Source: Oscillospiraceae bacterium
Lineage (GTDB): Bacteria > Bacillota_A > Clostridia > Oscillospirales > WRJC01
Direction of reading: 5' to 3'
Assembly (NCBI GenBank): GCA_009782405.1
Contig: WRJC01000090.1
Span: 1 to 7,069 of the forward strand
DNA length: 7,069 nt
Of the stretch, positions 1 to 5,304 are shown piece by piece. Both the position numbers and the translations under genes were made by a program. The stretch's first letter is position 1. Every line of letters starts with the position of its first letter. Under the pieces are notes generated by a model. It ran no database searches, was not told the DNA's origin, and worked only from the letters and a program-made list of their open reading frames with translations.

Positions 1-167
1 TACAGCACGTTTTTGTTTTGCGGGCTTATTATCATATATGCCGGATTTTCGAGGTTCAAGGCGTCGTTTATGCGTATTTGGCCTGTATTCGCGTCAAATT
101 CGCCGTATAGCAGCCCCTTTCCGAGGCCTTTCGAGTATGTGCCGAAAAATATTTTGTATTTTGCCAT
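1..167 (-). CDS. Lactonase family (6-phosphogluconolactonase-like) beta-propeller, N-terminal fragment
   Basis: The reverse strand starts with ATG at 167-165, and GGAGGG at 180-175 is a strong ribosome site. The frame stays open to the left edge, so 55 residues are visible and the C-terminus lies outside. Visible motifs are FFGTYSKGLGKGLLYGEFD at about residues 7-25, then NTGQIRINDALNLENPAYM, then ISPQNKNVLY. This order (GTY...GKG...YxxxFD, TG, ENPxYxxxSP, LY) is the first blade of the seven-bladed lactonase family that includes bacterial Pgl (YbhE type). Characterised members hydrolyse 6-phosphogluconolactone in the cytosol, but many relatives have unknown substrates, so the reaction is not assigned. 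No signal peptide is present. The gene is divergent from the AraC-family regulator, a common arrangement for a regulator and its target. Confidence 0.75.
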   Translation of the reverse strand, partial: MAKYKIFFGTYSKGLGKGLLYGEFDANTGQIRINDALNLENPAYMIISPQNKNVL

Positions 168-218
168 AAATGCTCCCTCCAAAACAAGCGATTTTTTTCA
201 ATTTCAATCATATCAAAC

Positions 219-266
219 AAACATGACAATTATATGTCTTTTGTTGAAATTATTTACAAAACATGA
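219..266 (+). repeat. Direct repeat AAACATGA, possible AraC-type operator
   Basis: AAACATGA occurs at 219-226 and again at 259-266, 40 bases apart, with ACA-rich DNA just 5' of both (ACAAACATGA and ACAAAACATGA). AraC-family proteins commonly bind direct repeats. This pair lies upstream of the regulator's own -10 and overlaps the divergent promoter. The role as an operator is inference. Confidence 0.3.
229..259 (-). promoter_or_regulatory. Weak candidate promoter for the lactonase-like gene
   Basis: On the reverse strand a perfect TATAAT lies at 234-229. TTGTAA at 259-254 is a possible -35 box, with a long 19-base spacer. The -10 box sits inside an imperfect dyad, GACA (225-228), six bases, TGTC (235-238). 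It is the best -10 match between the two divergent genes on this strand, but the -35 fit is poor. Confidence 0.35.
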
Positions 267-276
267 AGTGAATTTA

Positions 277-285
277 TGGTATAAT
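277..285 (+). promoter_or_regulatory. Extended -10 promoter for the AraC-family gene
   Basis: TGGTATAAT at 277-285 is a perfect extended -10 element (TGn plus TATAAT). The best -35 candidate, TTTACA at 253-258, is 21 bases away, so the extended -10 probably carries most of the strength. This is typical of promoters that need an activator. Transcription would start near 292, leaving a leader of about 98 bases before the start codon at 390. Confidence 0.6.
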
Positions 286-295
286 AAAATATATA

Positions 296-343
296 TCTTT
301 GCATCGCGAAAAACTTGATTGAATATAGCAAAAAATGCAAAGA
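296..343 (+). promoter_or_regulatory. Inverted repeat in the leader of the AraC-family gene
   Basis: TCTTTGCAT (296-304) and ATGCAAAGA (335-343) are perfect 9-base complements around a 30-base loop. Six bases later there is a run of six T (349-354). In RNA this would be a stem beginning a few bases after the predicted start, followed by a U-run, as in a leaky terminator or attenuator. The large loop makes the stem modest in strength, and it could instead be a DNA operator. Confidence 0.35.
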
Positions 344-389
344 AATAATTTTTTCGTTGCGCTATAATTTTCACAGAGAGGAGGATTGT

Positions 390-1904
390 ATGGATTGGTT
401 TGGCAGCATGGACAAAATCGTCGAATATATCGAAGAAAATTTGACGCAGCCGATAAAATACGAATCGCTGGCGCGTATCGTCGGTTGTTCCGTTTATGAG
501 TTTTCTCGCATATTCTCGTTTGTATCGGGGATATCCGTTTCGGAGTATATCCGCCGGAGAAGATTGTCGCAAGCCGTTTTCGACATTCAGAGCGGCAGGG
601 AAAAAATAATCGACATCGCCTTGAAATATTGCTATGAATCGCCGGCGGCGTTTGCGCGGGCGTTCAAAGAATTGCACGGCACGGCGCCTCTGTCGGCGCG
701 AAAAACGAATGTGCCTTTGAAAAACTATCCGGCAATCAAATTTGTGCTCTCGATAAAAGGAGTGGACGAAATGAAGTTCAAAATCGTGGAAAAACCCGCT
801 TTTACGGCCATCGGAATCAAATTGCCGTACAAAGCCTCAAACAGCGGCGATCAGGGACTGTACGGATATGACCATTGGTACGAATATGCGGACATCCGAA
901 AACTTTGGGAAGCTACGCCGAAAGAAACCTACGACCAATTGCTGTCGCTGGCGGACGACGCCTCAGCTGGGTTTTTGGGTATATTTTCAAGGCAATACCT
1001 CAAGGAAAGCGAATATCTGATAAGCGTTATGTCGAGCAAGGAAATACCGGAGGATTCGGGATTCGTGAAATATGACATCCCGGCGTCGAGATATGCGGTG
1101 CTTGAAAATGACGGAAACACGCAAAATTTGCATGAGCGGTTCTGGGTCGAATGGCTTCCGTCGTCGGGTTATGAACGGGCGAATAGCAGGCTTTATCCCA
1201 CTATCGAGCTTTATGCAAGCGATCATACGAACAGCGAGCTGTGGTTTCCCATTGAAGGCCCCGCAGACGTCGAAAGAAAACGCGGGGAGGCGGAAGCCGA
1301 GCTCGAAAAAATCGAGGCGGCAACTCCGCGCAATGCGCCCGTTGAAATCGACTTGAAGGCTATGATTCCGCACCCGGATGCGAAAGACGATTTGAAATTA
1401 AGCTACACGGACAACGGAAATATGGTCATGCAGCCAATGACGGGCACGAGGCGCACGGGCACGCCGCAGGAATTTGCGCTTCCCCTCAAAATCGAGCTCC
1501 GCGCCAAAATCGGCACAGGCGCAGACGCAGATGAAGCGTTGCTGATCTATTACGGCGGAAACGAAGATAATTCCTCCGGGGGCTGGCTGATGTTTTTCTA
1601 TTACGGCGAGGGCCGGGGCAGTAGCAGCATGCTGAAAATCAACGATGTGGTTTGCGCGAACGCGCGCGAGCATTATTTCGACGGATTCAATTTTATCCCT
1701 TATGATACATTTGTCGATGTGGAATGGATTCTCGGCGATAAAGTGATGGGCGTCAAAATTGACGGCAAAATATATTACGCAAGCTGCGAGCACGAATATA
1801 TCGAAGCGCTAAAAAGCGGCGCCGCCATATCGTCGCCCGTTTATCTCGCCGCATGGAAAGGTTCCACGGTGACAGTCGAAAAATTGCGCGTCACGGAATT
1901 ATGA
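390..1904 (+). CDS. AraC-family transcriptional regulator with GyrI-like effector domain and extra C-terminal beta-rich domain
   Basis: This is a protein of 504 residues. The ATG at 390 is chosen over the in-frame ATG at 315 because AGGAGG (379-384) lies five bases upstream and the family fold begins at once (MDKIVEYIEENL). Residues 7-107 are the double helix-turn-helix of AraC/XylS proteins, with LARIVGCSVYEFSRIFSFVSG and the recognition-helix end ESPAAFARAFKELHGTAP. Residues 128-288 match the GyrI-like effector-binding domain of Rob and BmrR relatives, with the family hallmark FWVEWLPSSGYE (251-262) and PTIELY (270-275). Residues 289-312 are a charged, probably helical linker. Residues 313-504 are an added domain with many beta strands (LPLKIELRAKIG, FVDVEWILGDKVMGVKIDGK, VYLAAWKGSTVTVEKLRV), like a concanavalin A-type jelly roll; this last assignment is tentative. 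The protein should be a cytosolic small-molecule sensor. Rob-type relatives stop near the end of the second domain, so this one is long. Confidence 0.88.
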   Translation: MDWFGSMDKIVEYIEENLTQPIKYESLARIVGCSVYEFSRIFSFVSGISVSEYIRRRRLSQAVFDIQSGREKIIDIALKYCYESPAAFARAFKELHGTAPLSARKTNVPLKNYPAIKFVLSIKGVDEMKFKIVEKPAFTAIGIKLPYKASNSGDQGLYGYDHWYEYADIRKLWEATPKETYDQLLSLADDASAGFLGIFSRQYLKESEYLISVMSSKEIPEDSGFVKYDIPASRYAVLENDGNTQNLHERFWVEWLPSSGYERANSRLYPTIELYASDHTNSELWFPIEGPADVERKRGEAEAELEKIEAATPRNAPVEIDLKAMIPHPDAKDDLKLSYTDNGNMVMQPMTGTRRTGTPQEFALPLKIELRAKIGTGADADEALLIYYGGNEDNSSGGWLMFFYYGEGRGSSSMLKINDVVCANAREHYFDGFNFIPYDTFVDVEWILGDKVMGVKIDGKIYYASCEHEYIEALKSGAAISSPVYLAAWKGSTVTVEKLRVTEL

Positions 1905-1928
1905 TATGCCGAAAAAGCGTTTTGTCTC

Positions 1929-1962
1929 CCCCAGACCTCCTTTCTCGGAAGGGGGCCTGGGG
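1929..1962. terminator. Strong hairpin after the AraC-family gene, probable terminator
   Basis: CCCCAGACCTCCTT (1929-1942) pairs with AAGGGGGCCTGGGG (1949-1962) around the loop TCTCGG. The 14-position stem has one A-C mismatch and one G-U pair and is rich in GC. It lies 24 bases after the stop codon. The following DNA is T-rich but interrupted (TTGGTCGTTTCCTTATTT), so termination is likely but not classic. The lack of a clean T-run leaves open that it is a dispersed palindromic repeat. Confidence 0.55.
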
Positions 1963-2002
1963 TTGGTCGTTTCCTTATTTGCGCGGGCGGCGAATGATTG
2001 CG

Positions 2003-2083
2003 ATCAACTTTGTTTTTGATTCAACTAATGGTTGATTGACTTTTGCCGGGTTTTGATGTATGCTGAAATAACGCAAACATCAA
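2003..2083. promoter_or_regulatory. Cluster of TTGAT/ATCAA half-sites, candidate operator of the XRE-type regulator
   Basis: Five exact copies of one pentamer lie in 81 bases: ATCAA at 2003-2007 and 2079-2083, TTGAT at 2016-2020, 2032-2036 and 2053-2057. About 0.2 would be expected by chance at even base composition. The outermost right pair belongs to a longer perfect inverted repeat, TTTTGATGT (2051-2059) and ACATCAAAA (2077-2085). A further dyad, TCAAC (2021-2025) and GTTGA (2031-2035), abuts the -35 box. The sites flank and overlap the promoter of the helix-turn-helix gene, so autoregulation is a natural inference. Confidence 0.45.
2036..2064 (+). promoter_or_regulatory. Sigma-A type promoter for the XRE fusion gene
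   Basis: TTGACT (2036-2041), a 17-base spacer and TATGCT (2059-2064) match five of six and four of six consensus bases at ideal spacing. Transcription would start near 2071, about 42 bases before the ATG. The inverted repeat at 2051-2085 covers the spacer, the edge of the -10 box and the start point, which suits repression. Confidence 0.6.
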
Positions 2084-2112
2084 AATCATAAAAGCAAAAG
2101 GAGAAATACATC

Positions 2113-3525
2113 ATGTACGACTTGAAAGGTTTCGGAAAAAGAATCGAGGAATTGCGCAAGAACAAGGCGATGACCCAGGAAAACCTGGCCGAGCGGCTCG
2201 GGGTCACCGCGCAAGCCGTTTCAAAATGGGAAAACGGGCTTTGCTACCCCGACATCGAATCTATCCCGACTATATGCGCGATATTTGAAATAGGGCTGGA
2301 GGATATTTTCGGCAAAGTGAAAAAGGATTTGGGGGACATGAAGTTTCCGCATATGTACAAAGGCGTGCCTTTCGTGTATTCGTTTGCGAACATAGGTTGC
2401 TATTCGGACAAGAAACCGGATGAAACAGATGGCTCAAACGTAAAATTCAAGGACGGAAGCTCCGCCGAACTTTCGAGCCGCAGGATAGTGAACAAAGGCG
2501 CGGGGAAAATATTGCTGCGCGCTATGGACGAAAATTTCGCCTCGGAAGAAACGGCAAAAAAACCGAAAGACACAAAGATAAATTGCGAATTCGGAAAAGC
2601 AACCGATCTCGAATGCGCGATCCCTTGCGGAAATTGCACGGTGACAAAGGCGAATGGCGACAAAACTGCGATATATGCGGAAGGATACCCGGAATTTATC
2701 GATATGCTCGAATTCGAATACAAAAACGAGTGCTCTCTGGCGATAAAGTACGACCGCGATAAAAGGGATAAATTGAACAGGGAAATCGAAAAATGGGACA
2801 CATCGAAAAACAAAATAGAAATAAGCCTCGCATATGAAGGCGAAAGGATCAAAAATCTGGCTTTCTCGGTGGACGGCTCCGGTGATATAAAATCAAGCGT
2901 GCCATCGGAAAACGCCAAATTTTCCATAAACGGCTCGGGGAACATCGAAGCTCCCGCGTGTTTTGGCGATTTGGCGGCGTCGATAAACGGGTCGGGGGAA
3001 ATAACATTCAAAACAACTGAAAAATTGGAAGCCAAAATCAACGGCTCGGGCGACATACATTTCGAAAATGCGGAAATTTGCGGCCTTTTCATCAACGGTT
3101 CGGGGGATATAAAATTCGAAAAAGCGGAGAGCTGCACCGCCAAAATCAACGGCTCGGGCGACATAGGAGCCAAAAGCGTCGGGAACCTGGCCGCCAAAAT
3201 CAACGGCTCGGGCGACATGAAATTCGCCGAATGCAAAACAATCGAAGCCGAAATCAACGGCTCGGGCGATTTCGACGTGAATAAAATAACAAAGAAAATA
3301 AAGATGTCGATCCGCGGTTCCGGCGACGTGAATTTCAGGGAAGGCGAAGTCGAGATTTTTGAGGCGTACCTGGACAACGGGGCGATCAACGCCAAGGGCG
3401 TCGCGGCCGAAAGGGCGAAAATAGAAATACCGAACAAGGGCAAAGTGGAAATAGGCAGGGTAAAAATCGAATCGGTCGAAAAATGCGGCGAACGCGCCGA
3501 AGTCATAATACACGAACGCGGCTAA
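2113..3525 (+). CDS. XRE-family helix-turn-helix protein fused to a DUF2807/GIN-like beta-solenoid
   Basis: This is a protein of 470 residues. The ATG is supported by AGGAG at 2099-2103, nine bases upstream. Residues 8-67 are a standard XRE DNA-binding domain (MTQENLAERLGV, then TAQAVSKWENGLCYPDIES), ending with the LEDIFG typical of Clostridia and Bacilli regulators. Residues 75-165 are not recognised. Residues from about 168 resemble the start of DUF2807/DUF4097 proteins (ANGDKTAIYAEG, ECSLAIKYDRD). Residues 251-410 hold nine copies of a repeat with core INGSGDI, the GSG lying at 255, 274, 293, 311, 329, 347, 365, 383 and 402. The period of 18-19 residues fits one turn of a beta-solenoid. 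There is no signal peptide or membrane segment, so the solenoid should be cytosolic, although this domain type is usually found outside the membrane or tethered to it. It may be a ligand or envelope-related sensor domain; the signal is unknown. The acetyltransferase gene follows 57 bases later. Confidence 0.85.
   Translation: MYDLKGFGKRIEELRKNKAMTQENLAERLGVTAQAVSKWENGLCYPDIESIPTICAIFEIGLEDIFGKVKKDLGDMKFPHMYKGVPFVYSFANIGCYSDKKPDETDGSNVKFKDGSSAELSSRRIVNKGAGKILLRAMDENFASEETAKKPKDTKINCEFGKATDLECAIPCGNCTVTKANGDKTAIYAEGYPEFIDMLEFEYKNECSLAIKYDRDKRDKLNREIEKWDTSKNKIEISLAYEGERIKNLAFSVDGSGDIKSSVPSENAKFSINGSGNIEAPACFGDLAASINGSGEITFKTTEKLEAKINGSGDIHFENAEICGLFINGSGDIKFEKAESCTAKINGSGDIGAKSVGNLAAKINGSGDMKFAECKTIEAEINGSGDFDVNKITKKIKMSIRGSGDVNFREGEVEIFEAYLDNGAINAKGVAAERAKIEIPNKGKVEIGRVKIESVEKCGERAEVIIHERG
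2863..3342 (+). repeat. Tandem 54-57 bp coding repeats (GSG-[DNE] solenoid turns)
   Basis: The nine solenoid turns are also visible in the DNA. Three copies share an identical 26-base core at 3031-3056, 3139-3164 and 3193-3218, built around AAAATCAACGGCTCGGGCGA. A fourth copy, at 3251-3269, shares 19 bases of it. Starts are 108 and 54 bases apart, exact multiples of an 18-residue unit. The flanking copies are more diverged, so the middle ones look recently duplicated or homogenised. Confidence 0.85.
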
Positions 3526-3582
3526 TGCCGGAAGATCCTCATATCGTGTGCTTTCCAAAAAACCGCAAGGAGCTAAAATAAT

Positions 3583-4077
3583 ATGCAAATACGCAAAACC
3601 ACATTCGACGATATTGGCCATGTAGCGCAAATATACGCGGAAGCGCGGGAGTTCATGCGCGAAAACGGAAATCCGACCCAATGGAAAAACGGAAATCCGT
3701 CGATTGAATTGGCGCGGCGCGACGTTCTGGAAAAAAAAAGCCATGTATGCGTCGATGGCGGCGCGCCCATCGCCGTGTTTTATTTTGCCGTCGAACGAGA
3801 ACCGGTTTATGATTCGATCAAAGGCAAATGGCTTGACGAAAATGCATACGGCGTAATCCACAGGATCGCGAAACTCCGCGACGCTCCCAAAGGCGTCGGG
3901 CGTTATTGCATTGAATGGTGCCTCGCGCAGCATGGCAACATCAAAATCGACACGCACGAAAATAATGCGCCTATGCGAAAGCTGCTCGAAAACCTCGGGT
4001 TTGCCTATTGCGGGATCGTCCGATATCCCGATGGCGGCGAGCGAATTGCCTTTCAAAAACATTTGGAAAAACTATAG
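3583..4077 (+). CDS. GNAT family N-acetyltransferase
   Basis: This is a protein of 164 residues. AAGGAG at 3567-3572 is the ribosome site, ten bases before the ATG. The N-terminus MQIRKTTFDDIGHVAQIYAE is the usual first strand and helix of GNAT enzymes. It is followed by REFMRENGNPTQW, a signature of a Gram-positive subgroup. The central strands VCVDGGAPIAVFYFAV are clear. The acetyl-CoA loop lies in AKLRDAPKGVGRYCIEWC (about residues 96-113) as a variant of the Q/RxxGxG/A motif. The end, IDTHENNAPMRKLLENLGFAYCGIV, matches the family's last helix and strand. Members acetylate small molecules or protein amines with acetyl-CoA in the cytosol; the substrate here is unknown. It probably shares a transcript with the XRE fusion upstream, since no terminator is seen in the 57-base gap. 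A run of nine A lies at 3731-3739 in the coding sequence. Confidence 0.9.
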   Translation: MQIRKTTFDDIGHVAQIYAEAREFMRENGNPTQWKNGNPSIELARRDVLEKKSHVCVDGGAPIAVFYFAVEREPVYDSIKGKWLDENAYGVIHRIAKLRDAPKGVGRYCIEWCLAQHGNIKIDTHENNAPMRKLLENLGFAYCGIVRYPDGGERIAFQKHLEKL

Positions 4078-4136
4078 ATTTGCGCTGACAAAACAATTCA
4101 ATATTTTTTCAAACTTGGGTTTTGCCATTTTTCAGC

Positions 4137-5270
4137 CTATTGCCCAGCCATTAAATGCCAATTGACATGCATTGCGCCGTGGAATTCGGGAGCTTTTGAG
4201 ATTTGTTTCAATTCCCCGCCATCGGCGCGCATTACATACAACTGGCGCGTTCCGCTCCTGTTTGACCCGAATGACAGCCATTTGCCGTCAGGCGACGGAG
4301 TTGGGTGATAGTTCAATGTGCCGTCGCCCGTGTCTGTGATTTTGCTTTCAATGCCTGTATCCATGTCGATTTGGTATATATTTGCGCCGTTTTCATTATC
4401 TTTCTTGGTGAAATAAATCAAATGCTGGTTTTTGCATGGAGACCAGACAGGAACATCCGAACTTCCCTTGTGATGGTCGGGAACGTCGAGAGTCAGTATC
4501 GCCCCTATATATCCGCCGCGAGTTGTGATTTTCGTCAAATTATCGCCGCTTATATCGGCTACGTAAACACCGTCCGCCGTTTCGTTTGTTTGGCCGGCTA
4601 TAAACGTCAGATATTTTCCGTCAGGCGAACGAACCGGGGCAAAATTGAAATTTTGTTTGGTGTCCAAATATTTTGTTGTGCCGTCGGGATATTCTATGTA
4701 CACTTTGTAATCCGTTTGCCTGATCGTTATGCCGTCTTCCGACACGGTGGGCATATATGTGTAGGCGAGCGTTTTGTCGAACAATGGTCTTTTGTTTGTA
4801 TAATCGAGCTCGCAAACATACGGCACTTGGTTCTGCCCTATCATCGCCGAAAAAATATATTTGTCCCCCGAACGGTAAAAACCCGTGCAATAATCTGAAA
4901 CTTTTTCTATTTCGGTTATATCGGCGGCTTCACCTGTGTCCAAATTATATTTCCATGTGTGAAGTATCTTTTTATCGTTGTCAAATATGAAACTTTTTTT
5001 TTCTTCTTCTTTCTGGGCGTGTTCTTGCTCCGTCCAGGCTCTGTAGAACCTTATTTCGCTGTCGCTGTCCCAGCCGGCAAATTGGACAGACCATTCCCTG
5101 CCGTTTTCGTATTTGTATTCGGAAGCTATTTCGAAAGGCTCTTGCGTTGCCCCGTCGTCCGCCATATTTACGATATATGATTTAGTCGTTGCTACATTTG
5201 CCCATTTGCCCCCTTTTAGATTTGTTTTTGACTGTGAATACGCTATTCTGTATGCGATTTTCGTTTCCAT
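4137..5270 (-). CDS. TolB/PD40-like beta-propeller protein, cytosolic
   Basis: This is a protein of 377 residues starting at the ATG at 5270-5268, with a modest ribosome site (AGGGG at about 5282-5278). It has no signal peptide. WD40-like (PD40) blades are visible as VRSPDGKYLTFIAG (213-226), VWSPCKNQHLIYFT (275-288) with NIYQIDMDTG (297-306), and PSPDGKWLSFGSNRSG (325-340) with RQLYVMRADG (342-351). The earlier part has weaker blades and a charged stretch, EEEKKSFIFDNDKK (88-101). The C-terminus HGAMHVNWH (364-372) recurs, from memory, in cytosolic TolB-like proteins of Bacillota. Oligogalacturonate lyase has a similar fold, but the HPHPSF-type metal site is here HPTPSP, so lyase activity is not supported. 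TolB itself is periplasmic and carries a signal peptide, so that name would mislead. The gene lies 34 bases after the solute-binding protein gene and is probably on its transcript. It converges with the acetyltransferase; the 59-base gap holds no convincing terminator. Confidence 0.8.
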   Translation of the reverse strand: METKIAYRIAYSQSKTNLKGGKWANVATTKSYIVNMADDGATQEPFEIASEYKYENGREWSVQFAGWDSDSEIRFYRAWTEQEHAQKEEEKKSFIFDNDKKILHTWKYNLDTGEAADITEIEKVSDYCTGFYRSGDKYIFSAMIGQNQVPYVCELDYTNKRPLFDKTLAYTYMPTVSEDGITIRQTDYKVYIEYPDGTTKYLDTKQNFNFAPVRSPDGKYLTFIAGQTNETADGVYVADISGDNLTKITTRGGYIGAILTLDVPDHHKGSSDVPVWSPCKNQHLIYFTKKDNENGANIYQIDMDTGIESKITDTGDGTLNYHPTPSPDGKWLSFGSNRSGTRQLYVMRADGGELKQISKAPEFHGAMHVNWHLMAGQ

Positions 5271-5304
5271 GATTTTTCCCCTATTACATTTTACTTACAA
5301 TTCA

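Noticed and set aside
363..368. A second TATAAT in front of the AraC-family gene
   Set aside because: No -35 box at proper spacing and no extended -10. Transcription would start too close to the ribosome site.
315..389. Upstream in-frame ATG extending the AraC-family protein by 25 residues
   Set aside because: No ribosome site precedes 315, the added residues are not part of the AraC fold, and a strong AGGAGG serves the ATG at 390.
2863..3342. Regular repeats as a CRISPR-like array
   Set aside because: The repeats are in frame, without unique spacers of constant type, and encode a periodic protein motif.
2400..3506. A 368-codon minus-strand open frame with SPEPLI repeats
   Set aside because: It is the antisense shadow of the GSG repeat region; the repeats come from the coding strand.
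2893..4062. A 389-codon open frame on the minus strand opposite the XRE fusion and acetyltransferase genes
   Set aside because: It lies antisense to two well-supported genes. Its protein is repetitive only because it mirrors the GSG repeats, and it has no recognisable domain.
4078..4136. Possible bidirectional terminator between the acetyltransferase and propeller genes
   Set aside because: CAAAAC (4089-4094) and GTTTTG (4119-4124) can pair, but the stem is short and AT-rich with a 24-base loop, so it is too weak to call.
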